A stretch of 29,658 nucleotides of DNA, taken from contig UQIE01000025.1 of assembly GCA_900541065.1 (NCBI GenBank), forward strand, positions 1 through 29,658. Direction: 5' to 3'. The DNA comes from an uncultured Collinsella sp. (GTDB lineage Bacteria > Actinomycetota > Coriobacteriia > Coriobacteriales > Coriobacteriaceae). The translations under genes and the position numbers were made by a program. The notes under the pieces were generated by a model. That model had not been told where the DNA came from, did no database searches, and saw only the letters and a program-made list of their open reading frames with translations. Within the stretch, counting starts at the first letter, position 1. Every line of letters starts with the position of its first letter. This document shows, piece by piece, positions 7,660-14,734 of this stretch.

Positions 7660-7695
7660 GGCCCTGCAGCTTATTGAGCTGCGGGGCCGTATTTC
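7660..7695 (+). terminator. Terminator after module A EIICB
   Basis: GGCCCTGCAGCT at 7660-7671 pairs with AGCTGCGGGGCC at 7677-7688 (one G-T pair), followed by GTATTTCGTT, a modest T-rich tail. Confidence 0.65.
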
Positions 7696-7735
7696 GTTGA
7701 GTATCTAATTGAGACAATGAGCGCAACCGTCGTGA

Positions 7736-8164
7736 GATCGCATTGGCGCTCTCCGAGTCACCGACAAGCTGACTTTCATCTATGTGACCAATTCGCTTTC
7801 GGCCTTTAGCCTGCTCGAGGCGCGCGAGGATTGCGAGCTGTGCCTGGTGGGCGGCATGTACCGCCGCCGCACCGCCGCCTTTGTGGGGCCCACGGCCGAG
7901 GATACCCTGCGCGCGCTGGGCATCGATGCGGCGTTTATCGGCGCCAACGGTATTCTGGACGGCGACGTGTCCACGTCCAACATGGACGAGGGCCGCATCC
8001 AGCAGCTCGCCTTTAGCAAGGTCGATACGCGCTATCTGATTGCCGACTCCAGCAGGATCGGCAGGCGATACATCTGCCCCCCTGCCGGCGCGGGGGTACC
8101 GCTTTACAATGACGCGCAAATAACTTTGAGCAACAAGGATGAGGCTATTCTGAGATATGACTAG
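7736..8164 (+). pseudogene. Fragment of a second DeoR/LacR-like repressor
   Basis: From 7784 to about 8062 the DNA and protein closely match residues about 124-217 of the intact repressor at 2661-3425 (VTNSLS..LLEAREDCELCLVGG.YRRRTAAFVGPTAEDTLRALGIDAAFIGANGILDGD and on to DSSRIG). The DNA-binding domain is missing; the frame is blocked by TGA at 7733 just upstream. After GRR the sequence diverges into unrelated residues and ends at TAG 8162-8164, overlapping the end of the Fic gene. Most differences from the intact copy are at third codon positions, so the fragment looks like a relic of a diverged paralogue and not a recent copy. It may serve as a donor for gene conversion, but no function is expected. 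Confidence 0.8.
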
Positions 8165-9393
8165 ACTCCGTATTTCGTCTTTATGTCCCTTGAGAATGAA
8201 TCATAGTCTTCATAGAGCCCCTCTTTGCTTTCATCCTCGGCGTGGTTTATACGTTCAAGGAGCTTATCCTTTGGAGCCTCTTTTGTTATTGCGGCCTCGC
8301 TATCGGGTATTGTGGATTGCAAGAATAGTTCTAGAGCATGGACGTCTTTGAGTATGTAGCCTGTCGAACGACCCGCTCCTGTTTTTTCGATTGCGCTGCA
8401 ACTAACAAGCTGACCGAGGGTTCGTTTAACGGTGACCTCGCTGATATCGGGGCAGTTGGATCGGATGTCGGATTTCTTAATGACGCCGGGTCTCTGTTGA
8501 AATAGAACGGCGATGCGCGCTTGCTTCGACATGGGACGAGTGCTTGATTCAATTAAGGTACGCTGCTCGAGCTGTCGGTAGGCGGCCAGGGTTGTTCCGA
8601 GCATGAAACGGATAAAGGGTACTTCGGTGTTTTGATTTTCATTCCATCCAGTGGAGCTTGCAGCGAGAGCGTTGTAGTAAAGCGCTTTGTTGTCTTCAAT
8701 AAGTCGTTCGATGCTGATGTAACGCGCAACGTCGTATCCAGTCTTTTCGAGCAGCAGCGTTGTAAGGAGCCGGCTCATCCTGCCATTGCCATCGTTGAAG
8801 GGATGAATGCTAACAAAATCGAAGATAAAGCGGAGCGATATAAGGAGGGGATCGCAAACTTGGCGAGATAAAGCATCGTTGAGGGACTGGCAGGCTTCTT
8901 TAATAAGTCCCGGGGTTGCTAGGGCCGAAGGGGGCCTAAAGCGCACAAATCGATTTCCTTGATCGTCAATGGAGACGATTTCGTTATCGCTATCTTTCCA
9001 ATGGCCTCCATACGAGATTGCCGTGTGCGCCATGAGGTCACGATGCAACTGCAGAATGACCGATGGCGTTACGGGAATGGAATCGTGTTGCTCGTGAATA
9101 AGCGACAGCACATCTCGGTATCCAGCAATTTCTTCCTCTGCGCGGGAGCTTGGCTTGGCGGAATACGCCATGATCGCTTTGAGTCTTTTTTGGGTGGTAA
9201 CAATTCCCTCAAGTCCGTTGGAGGATTGGGTGCTTTGGATCTTAGCTTCCTCCATAAGGGACGATAGAAGCTCGGGTTTGACTTGACTCAGAGCAAGCTG
9301 TCGGCCTTTATGCTCGCGTATCGAGAGGAGGAGGTTGGTGATTGGAGTTGCTTCGAGTTCCGCTGGGACTGTGGTGTAATCGAACTGGCGCAT
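8161..9393 (-). CDS. Fic-domain protein (probable AMP transferase) with C-terminal winged helix
   Basis: 410 residues from ATG 9393, preceded by an excellent AAAGGAG. Fic proteins transfer AMP or other nucleotide parts to hydroxyl groups of target proteins. The catalytic motif HPFNDGNGRMSR starts at His197. The N-terminal SSNGLEG (Ser58, Glu62) fits the inhibitory motif [S/T]xxxE[G/N], so the enzyme is probably self-inhibited (class II type). An N-terminal DUF4172-like or Fic_N region precedes it, and the last 110 residues contain a winged-helix-like segment (IAVLFQQRPGVIKKSDIRSNCPDISEVTVKRTLGQLV). The gene stands alone, has lower GC than the lac modules and has an elaborate inverted-repeat promoter, suggesting autoregulation. 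No antitoxin-like small gene is seen next to it. Confidence 0.9.
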   Translation of the reverse strand: MRQFDYTTVPAELEATPITNLLLSIREHKGRQLALSQVKPELLSSLMEEAKIQSTQSSNGLEGIVTTQKRLKAIMAYSAKPSSRAEEEIAGYRDVLSLIHEQHDSIPVTPSVILQLHRDLMAHTAISYGGHWKDSDNEIVSIDDQGNRFVRFRPPSALATPGLIKEACQSLNDALSRQVCDPLLISLRFIFDFVSIHPFNDGNGRMSRLLTTLLLEKTGYDVARYISIERLIEDNKALYYNALAASSTGWNENQNTEVPFIRFMLGTTLAAYRQLEQRTLIESSTRPMSKQARIAVLFQQRPGVIKKSDIRSNCPDISEVTVKRTLGQLVSCSAIEKTGAGRSTGYILKDVHALELFLQSTIPDSEAAITKEAPKDKLLERINHAEDESKEGLYEDYDSFSRDIKTKYGV

Positions 9394-9401
9394 GCGGCTC
9401 C

Positions 9402-9476
9402 TTTCGGTATCACGAACACACTTTCGATATCATAATACCATTAAATGATACCGAAAGTATGTTCGTGATACCGAAA
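9402..9476 (-). promoter_or_regulatory. Fic promoter inside a 32-bp inverted repeat
   Basis: Arms at 9402-9433 and 9445-9476 match at 30 of 32 positions. Each arm holds two 10-bp half-sites 20 bp apart: TTTCGGTATC (9402), TTTCGATATC (9422), then GATACCGAAA (9447 and 9467). A minus-strand -10, TATTAT, lies at 9432-9437 between the arms and the Fic start is only eight bases beyond the repeat. This layout fits tight self-repression, possibly by the Fic winged helix. Confidence 0.7.
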
Positions 9477-9531
9477 ACTAGAAACCATGCTTCATAACTG
9501 CTTGGAAAGTTTGGATTTGACTATCTTATTG

Positions 9532-9666
9532 TCTTGATCTGTAACATCTAGACGGTCAAAAGTGGTCTACATGTTACAGATCGAGATTGTTCGGCCCGGG
9601 CCACCCGTTCGTCTAAATCTGTAACAGCTAGGGCCGAAATACTCGACTAGATGTTACAGATCGAGA
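9532..9666. repeat. 55-nt hairpin repeat cluster 2 (two units)
   Basis: Units at 9532-9586 and 9612-9666 (80-bp period) with the same 15-nt arms as cluster 1. The first has the TCTAGACGGTC-type centre, the second the GCTAGGRCCGA-type centre. It lies between the upstream region of fic and the terminator of module B. Apart from this, the fic control region and the terminator, the gap 9394-9760 is empty. Confidence 0.9.
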
Positions 9667-9689
9667 CGAATGATCCGCTCGGGCCCACC

Positions 9690-9738
9690 AAAAACAAAAA
9701 GGCCGCATGCGAACCCGTGGAGGGATTCGCATGCGGCC
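9690..9738 (-). terminator. Rho-independent terminator of module B
   Basis: Arms GGCCGCATGCGAA at 9701-9713 and TTCGCATGCGGCC at 9726-9738 pair perfectly over 13 bp; on the minus strand a TTTTTGTTTTT run follows (9690-9700). It lies 22 bases after the GH1 stop. Confidence 0.9.
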
Positions 9739-9760
9739 GACAGGGGGTATGTGGCAGAAG

Positions 9761-11182
9761 TTAAGCCATGAGCAGGCCGGTCTCCGCGACGTTCTTGTAC
9801 CAGTACGCGCTCGCCTTGGGATAGCGCTTCTGGGTCTCAAAGTCGATGTAGAACAGGCCATAGCGCTTGTTATAGCCGTTGGTCCAGGAGAACTGGTCCT
9901 GCAGCGACCACACAAAGTAGCCGTCGACGTTCACGCCGCCGTCAATTGCCTTGAGGATCCATGCGAGATGCTGACGCATGTAGTCGATGCGAGGGGCGTC
10001 GTCGATAAAGCCGTCCTCAAAGTCGTCCTTATAGCCCATGCCGTTCTCGGTGATATAGATCTTCTTGTAGTTGGGGTAATCGTTCTTAATGCGCAGCAGC
10101 AGGTCGTACAGGCCCTCGGGATAGATGATCCAGTCCCAATCGGTGGTGGGTACGCCTTCGCGCACGCATGACTCGCCCACGCCCTTGAGGAACCAGCGCG
10201 AGGAGCCCTTGTCGCCAGTGCCATTGTGGTTGATGTCGTTTTCGCCCTCGGCGGCGCGCAGGAACTGGCACTTGTAGGTGTTGACGCCCAGGCAATCGTT
10301 GTAGGGGAGCGCGGCGGTCAGCGCGGCGATGTCCTCGTCACGAACGTCGAGCTCGCCGCCGGCGATATGGGCAAGCTTGGTCGCAGCCTCCAAGGTATCA
10401 GCTGCATAGTGGCCACGGAAGGTGGCGTCGAGTACCCAGCGGTTGTTGATGACGTCGGCCATGCGAGCTGCCTCGCAGTCGGCGGCGTTGTTGGGGTTGA
10501 GGGGATACTTGGGCTCCAGGTTCTGGACAATGCCGATCTCGCCCTCAAAGCCGCCCTCGTGGAAGGCGACGACGGCCTTGGCATGGGCCACCATCATGTT
10601 GTGCATGAGCTGGAAGGCCTTATCCAGGCGATACTTCTCGCCGTGCGGCCAGTTGCCGACGATAAAGCTGCCCTCGGCGGTCGCGGGAATCTCGTTAAAG
10701 GTAAACCAGTGCTTGACCTCGGTGAACTCGGCAAAGCAGAACTTGGCGTACTCGACAAAGGCGTCGATCGTCGTGCGCGTCAGGAAGCCCTCGCCGCCGT
10801 TCTGGTAAAAGGCCTCGGGCGTGTCAAAGTGATCGAGCGTGACATAGGGGATAACGCCGGCTTTGTTGCAGGTGGCAAAGAGCTCGTGATAGAAGGCGAC
10901 ACCCTCGGGGTTGATCTCGCCAGTGCCGTTGGGGAAGATGCGGCTCCAAGCGATGGAGACGCGGATACCGTTGATGCCGAAGCGCTGGCACAGGTCGATA
11001 TCGACCGGATACTTGTTGTAGAAATCGCTTGCGGGGTCGGGGGAGAAGCGACCCTGAGCAGCCAGGAAATCGTCCCAGGGCACTTTGCCCTTGCCGTGCG
11101 TACGGGTCTCGCCCTCAACCTGGTAAGCAGCGGTGGCGCCGCCAAACACAAAGCCGTCGGGGAACTGCATGGGGTTGGTCAT
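9761..11182 (-). CDS. lacG: GH1 6-phospho-beta-galactosidase (module B)
   Basis: 473 residues from ATG 11182 with AAAGGATG before it. GH1 retaining glycosidase of the cytoplasm, cleaving PTS-imported 6-phospho-beta-galactosides. Acid/base Glu164 lies in TFNEI and nucleophile Glu379 in ITENGMG. The phosphate pocket SWTNGYNKRYG keeps the Ser, Lys and Tyr that bind the 6-phosphate; Trp right after the Ser is the residue found in LacG, whereas 6-phospho-beta-glucosidases usually have a small residue there, so the galactoside form is preferred. Length matches LacG (about 470). It is the second gene after the module B EIICB, across a 74-bp gap with a hairpin. It is clearly closer to the module D enzyme than to that of module C. 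Confidence 0.9.
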   Translation of the reverse strand: MTNPMQFPDGFVFGGATAAYQVEGETRTHGKGKVPWDDFLAAQGRFSPDPASDFYNKYPVDIDLCQRFGINGIRVSIAWSRIFPNGTGEINPEGVAFYHELFATCNKAGVIPYVTLDHFDTPEAFYQNGGEGFLTRTTIDAFVEYAKFCFAEFTEVKHWFTFNEIPATAEGSFIVGNWPHGEKYRLDKAFQLMHNMMVAHAKAVVAFHEGGFEGEIGIVQNLEPKYPLNPNNAADCEAARMADVINNRWVLDATFRGHYAADTLEAATKLAHIAGGELDVRDEDIAALTAALPYNDCLGVNTYKCQFLRAAEGENDINHNGTGDKGSSRWFLKGVGESCVREGVPTTDWDWIIYPEGLYDLLLRIKNDYPNYKKIYITENGMGYKDDFEDGFIDDAPRIDYMRQHLAWILKAIDGGVNVDGYFVWSLQDQFSWTNGYNKRYGLFYIDFETQKRYPKASAYWYKNVAETGLLMA

Positions 11183-11215
11183 GAGTCATCCTTTCTGTGG
11201 GATTCGAATAGGGAG

Positions 11216-11242
11216 GGTGCCCGAACTGGGGATCCGGGCACC
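11216..11242 (-). other. Intercistronic hairpin between EIICB and GH1 (module B)
   Basis: GGTGCCCG at 11216-11223 pairs with CGGGCACC at 11235-11242. No T run follows on the minus strand, so it is more likely an mRNA processing or stability element. Module D has a similar hairpin in the same gap. Confidence 0.5.
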
Positions 11243-11256
11243 AACAGAGGGAGGAA

Positions 11257-13035
11257 CTAGTCGAGGTTCTCGCGGAGCCACTTGATGGCGCCAGCGGGGT
11301 CGCGAGTAAGGTCGATATATTCCTTACCGCGCGGGGCGAGCAGCTTAATGCCCAGGCGATCGGTGTCGGCCTTCATGTCGTTGTAGTAGCTACGGACCTG
11401 CGGGGCAAGCACGATAACGTCGTACTGATCCATGATGGCAGTGTGCTGGCCATAGGCGCCTGCGGAGGAAGCGATGTTCTCTCCGGTCTGTGCAGCACCT
11501 TCCTTGATGGCGTTGGCAAGCATGGCAGAGGTGCCGGCGCCGGCGCACAGGACGAGGACCTTCAGGCCATCGACGTCCTTCTTAGCGGATGCGTCGGAGG
11601 CGGGCTCGGGCTGATCGGCGACAGGCTTGCTGTCGGCGGCAGCGGCGGTCGGCTCGACGGCAGCGGTGGTCTGCTCGGCAGCGGGCGCAGAGGTGCTGGC
11701 GGCGATGGTGGCAGCACCATCGGACTCGAGACCCAGCTTGGCGGCGCGTTCGGCCTCCTGGCCGCAGAGCAGCTTATCGTATGCCTTCAAGAACGGCAGG
11801 TAGATGATGGCGTCCAGCAAGATGATGATCGCGACAAATACCAGGGCGATAAGCTGGAAGTTCGTGGTGATGAAGAAGCCGATGGGGGCAGGGGTAGCCC
11901 AAGGCACCACGAAGGAGAAGCCGTTCATGCCCACGTTATCGATAAAGAACTTGGCAACACTTACGTTGACGCAGCCGGCGGCAACAAAGGGGATGAGCAT
12001 GTAGGGGTTAAGGATCATCGGCGCGCCAAAGAGCAGCGGTTCGTTGACGGCGAAGGCAACAGGAACAATCGAGGCCTTACCGACGGCTTTGAGCTGCTTG
12101 GACTTCATAAAGAGAATCAGCAGAAGCGGCACGATGAACGTGGCGCCGGTGCCGCCGAACTCACCCACGAGCGACATGTTGAAAGTGAGGGAGTGGGCGG
12201 GGTGGCCACCGGCCAGCAGAACCTGCAGGTTCTCGGCCTGGTTGGCAAGACGGATGGGGTCGATGCCCGGCTGGACGATCGAAGGACCGTGGACGCCGAT
12301 GAACCAGAAGAACGCGGTGGCTGCCTGGATAAGGATAAGGTCAGGATAGGTTTCTGCCGCAGTGAAGAGCGGGGAGAGCAGCTTGATGAGCAGCTCGGAG
12401 AACGGAACGCCCATGAGGTTGCGCACGACAACATCGATGATGCCGCAGATGATGACAGCGCCGCCAAAGGGGATAATGTCGCGGAAGTTCTGAGCGATGG
12501 CGCCCGGGACCTCCTTGGGCAGCTTAATGGTCAGATCGCGCGAGACGCAGAATTTGTAGACCCACACGGTAATGAACGCGGCGATATAGGCCGAGAACAG
12601 ACCGCGCGTACCCATGCTGGTGCAATCGAAGACAGAAAGCTCGGAGCCGTTGAACTTGGTGGTGAACTGCGTAACAGCGAGCAGCAGCATGCTGCACTGG
12701 GCGGCAACCATGGTGGAGCCGTCGTTGAGCACCTTGCCGGCGGGCATGCGACGGTTCATGGAAGCCGTGAAGTTCTTGGCGGTGGTGCCGGCAACCATGA
12801 TGCCCATGACGCCCATGGTGAAGTTGTACAGCTTGTTGCACCAGTCGATGAGCGGCTGGGGCAGCGTGATGCCAACTACGCCGGGAAGGGTGGCGATCAG
12901 CAGAAAGATCGAAGAGGTAAGGACGATGGGCATGCACCCAAGGAATCCGTCTTTGATGGCCTGGAGGTAGATGTTCCTCGAGATCTTCTCGAAGAACGGT
13001 TGATGCTTCTCGAGCATCTTTACGATGGCGTCCAT
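11257..13035 (-). CDS. lacE: PTS EIICB fusion, lactose type (module B)
   Basis: 592 residues from ATG 13035, with AAAGGAG in front. The EIIC transporter part (about residues 1-440) has motifs shared with module A: KLPKEVPGAIAQNF, FIGVHGPSIV, GGTGATFIVP and AVNEPLLFGAP. A long linker rich in Ala, Thr, Pro and Glu (about 440-490) joins it to EIIB, where CAGAGTSAML carries phospho-accepting Cys497. It imports a beta-galactoside and phosphorylates it at C6, taking phosphate from an EIIA that is not encoded in the module and is probably LacF (24609). First gene of the two-gene unit with the GH1 enzyme, divergent from a LacI regulator. The long open frame on the opposite strand is a coding shadow. 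Confidence 0.92.
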   Translation of the reverse strand: MDAIVKMLEKHQPFFEKISRNIYLQAIKDGFLGCMPIVLTSSIFLLIATLPGVVGITLPQPLIDWCNKLYNFTMGVMGIMVAGTTAKNFTASMNRRMPAGKVLNDGSTMVAAQCSMLLLAVTQFTTKFNGSELSVFDCTSMGTRGLFSAYIAAFITVWVYKFCVSRDLTIKLPKEVPGAIAQNFRDIIPFGGAVIICGIIDVVVRNLMGVPFSELLIKLLSPLFTAAETYPDLILIQAATAFFWFIGVHGPSIVQPGIDPIRLANQAENLQVLLAGGHPAHSLTFNMSLVGEFGGTGATFIVPLLLILFMKSKQLKAVGKASIVPVAFAVNEPLLFGAPMILNPYMLIPFVAAGCVNVSVAKFFIDNVGMNGFSFVVPWATPAPIGFFITTNFQLIALVFVAIIILLDAIIYLPFLKAYDKLLCGQEAERAAKLGLESDGAATIAASTSAPAAEQTTAAVEPTAAAADSKPVADQPEPASDASAKKDVDGLKVLVLCAGAGTSAMLANAIKEGAAQTGENIASSAGAYGQHTAIMDQYDVIVLAPQVRSYYNDMKADTDRLGIKLLAPRGKEYIDLTRDPAGAIKWLRENLD

Positions 13036-13112
13036 AAAGCTCCTTTGCTACTTGATGCGCGATGCATGTGGATGGAACTGGTCGTCGATGGATGGTCAGG
13101 ACTGCCCGGAAA

Positions 13113-13131
13113 CCTTCCTGCTTAAGGAAGG
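13113..13131 (-). other. Small leader hairpin upstream of module B EIICB
   Basis: CCTTCCT at 13113-13119 pairs with AGGAAGG at 13125-13131 across a five-base loop, between the operator and the EIICB start. It could be part of the 5' leader; no terminator T run or known antiterminator site is seen. Confidence 0.3.
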
Positions 13132-13136
13132 CATTG

Positions 13137-13180
13137 CGAAATGACAACGTTGTCATTTCGTTAATGACAACGTAAGACAT
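13137..13180. promoter_or_regulatory. LacI-type operators of module B
   Basis: 13137-13160 is a perfect 24-bp palindrome around AATGACAACGTTGTCATT (13140-13157), with the central CG typical of LacI-family operators. A second site, AATGACAACGTAAGACAT, starts at 13163: its left half is identical, its right half degenerate. Centre spacing is about two helical turns. They lie between the module B EIICB and its LacI gene. Confidence 0.8.
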
Positions 13181-13205
13181 TTTTGGAAGAGCAACAAGGA
13201 TATAC

Positions 13206-13266
13206 GGGTGAGTGGTCGATATTGTCCGGTAAACGGTTGATTTATCAGTCAGGCAGGTAGTATATG
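13206..13266 (+). promoter_or_regulatory. lacI promoter of module B with tandem CGGTRAACGGT motif
   Basis: CGGTAAACGGT at 13227-13237 runs into a -35-like TTGATT (13237-13242), with TATATG at 13261-13266 as -10 (18-bp spacer). Exactly 21 bp upstream, at 13206-13216, GGGTGAGTGGT matches the motif at 8 of 11 positions. The same arrangement is seen before the module C lacI. Confidence 0.5.
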
Positions 13267-13310
13267 CTAGAACACAAAAAACAAGCGATAGAGAACCGAG
13301 CGGAGAAGCA

Positions 13311-14321
13311 GTGGCAACGATGGACAAGAAAAATGTCTCGATGAACGATGTGGCGATTGCCGCTGGTGTTTCTCTCAAGACGGTTTCGCGCGTGATTAAC
13401 GAGCCCGATAGCGTGCGAGAGTCGACACGCGATAAGGTTCATTCGGCCATGGAGGCGCTCGGGTTTCGAGCCAACTTTGCCGCGCGTTCGCTCAAGTTGG
13501 GCCGTTACGGGTGCATCGGCGTCGTGCTGTTCCACTTGTCGGGCGGTGCCGTGGACATGATCGACGGTATCGCCGATGCCGCCGCAGAGCGAGGCTTTGC
13601 TCTTACGATGATCAAAAAGCGGGCGGGGGAGAAGATGACCCTTGCCGAAGCGGCGCGTAGAATGTCGCAGCTCCCCGTCGACGGCATGATTTTCAACCTG
13701 CGCCAGATGGTCGATGACTTTGATACCTTTGAGGCGCCGAAAGACCTCAAGACGGTGATTATCACACCGATGGAACATCCTACCTGCTCTACCGTCAGTG
13801 ACGACCAAGAGGGCGGCGCGCGCATGGCGTGCGAGTACTTCTTGAACCACGGGCACAAGAACGTGTACTTCGTCTCTGGTAAGAAAGAATCACTGTCGAG
13901 CCAGTGCCGTATGAAAGGTTGGCGAGCGGCACTCGAGGCACGTGGCATTGAGCCGCCCGAGCCTCTGCAAGGCGATTGGAATGCGGATAGTGGCTATGCC
14001 GCGGGCCTTGTGCTTGCCGATAAGCCCGATTGCACGGCGGTCCTCGCTGCTAACGACTGCATGGCAAACGGCGTGATGATGGCTCTACGTGACAAAGGGC
14101 TCAATGTGCCCGACGACGTGTCCGTGATCGGCTTCGACGATGAGCTCTACAAGACGATTCCCAACTCGATTCTGACGTCGGTGAAGTTTCGCCACCGCGA
14201 ACTGGGCATCCGTGCGCTTAACGAGGTCGTCGCAGGTCTGGAAGCCCCGAGCTCCAGAAGCCGTACGCTCGTCTCGGGCGTGTTGGTCGAGCGTTCCAGC
14301 GTAAGGGATCTGCGGGCGTAG
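13311..14321 (+). CDS. LacI-family regulator of module B
   Basis: 336 residues from GTG 13311 with CGGAGAA before it (an ATG three codons on is the alternative). N-terminal LacI helix-turn-helix: MNDVAIAAGVSLKTVSRVINEPDSVRESTRDKV, then the hinge region ALGFRANFAARSLKLGR. The rest is a periplasmic-binding-like sugar sensor (GCIGVVLF, VDGMIFN, GDWNADSGYAAG, VLAANDCMANGVM, DVSVIGFDD). In the recognition helix Leu-Lys occupies the two residues that choose the operator in LacI, unlike the Arg-Gln and Glu-Gln of its two paralogues. It is divergent from EIICB B and most likely represses it through the palindrome at 13140-13157. Its inducer is not predictable from sequence. Confidence 0.9.
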   Translation: MATMDKKNVSMNDVAIAAGVSLKTVSRVINEPDSVRESTRDKVHSAMEALGFRANFAARSLKLGRYGCIGVVLFHLSGGAVDMIDGIADAAAERGFALTMIKKRAGEKMTLAEAARRMSQLPVDGMIFNLRQMVDDFDTFEAPKDLKTVIITPMEHPTCSTVSDDQEGGARMACEYFLNHGHKNVYFVSGKKESLSSQCRMKGWRAALEARGIEPPEPLQGDWNADSGYAAGLVLADKPDCTAVLAANDCMANGVMMALRDKGLNVPDDVSVIGFDDELYKTIPNSILTSVKFRHRELGIRALNEVVAGLEAPSSRSRTLVSGVLVERSSVRDLRA

Positions 14322-14339
14322 ACGTGCTCGGCCTGCTCG

Positions 14340-14634
14340 TCTAAATCTGTAACAGGTGGGACCCGAAAACTCGGCTAGATGTTACAGATTTAGACAATTC
14401 GGCCCGGCTTATTCCGTTTGTCTCGATCTGTAACAGTTAGGAGTGAAATGACCAGCCAGGTGCTACAGATCTAGATTGATTGGATTGACCCATCTGTTTG
14501 TCTCGATCTGTAACATCTAAGCGGTCAAAAGCGGTCTACATGTTACAGATTGAGATTTTTGGCTTGGCCTGTGCGTTCACCTCGATCCGTAACAGCTGGG
14601 ACCCAAAAACTCGGCTAGATGTTACAGATTGAGA
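14340..14634. repeat. 55-nt hairpin repeat cluster 3 (four units)
   Basis: Units at 14340-14394, 14421-14475, 14501-14555 and 14580-14634; periods 81, 80 and 79 bp. The first unit has TCTAAATCTGTAACA facing TGTTACAGATTTAGA, a change on both arms that keeps pairing perfect. The cluster starts 19 bp after the lacI stop and fills the space to the module C terminator, between converging genes; nothing else is seen in 14322-14734. Confidence 0.9.
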
Positions 14635-14659
14635 TGAACAGGAGGACGGGTGCGGTCTA

Positions 14660-14700
14660 AACAAAATGGCCCGCGCATCACACATCGATGCACGGGCCAT
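14660..14700 (-). terminator. Rho-independent terminator of module C
   Basis: ATGGCCCGCGCATC at 14666-14679 pairs with GATGCACGGGCCAT at 14687-14700 with one mismatch; a TTTTGTTT tail follows on the minus strand. It lies 34 bases after the EIICB stop. Confidence 0.85.
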
Positions 14701-14734
14701 TTATTGTCTGCAAGCGGCAGGTGGTGTCAGCGTC

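Noticed and set aside
8161..9393. Fic as part of a Fic/antitoxin (VbhA/FicA-like) toxin system
   Set aside because: The inhibitory motif is within the Fic protein itself and no small antitoxin gene is seen on either side.
10226..11260. Open frame of 344 residues on the plus strand opposite the module B GH1 gene
   Set aside because: Shadow of the GH1 gene, whose catalytic and binding motifs are all on the minus strand.
11443..13125. Long open frame (560 residues) on the plus strand opposite the module B EIICB
   Set aside because: It is a shadow of GC-rich codon use in the real gene: rich in Gly, Asp, Glu and Arg, no family motif and no ribosome site, while the minus strand encodes a clear EIICB.
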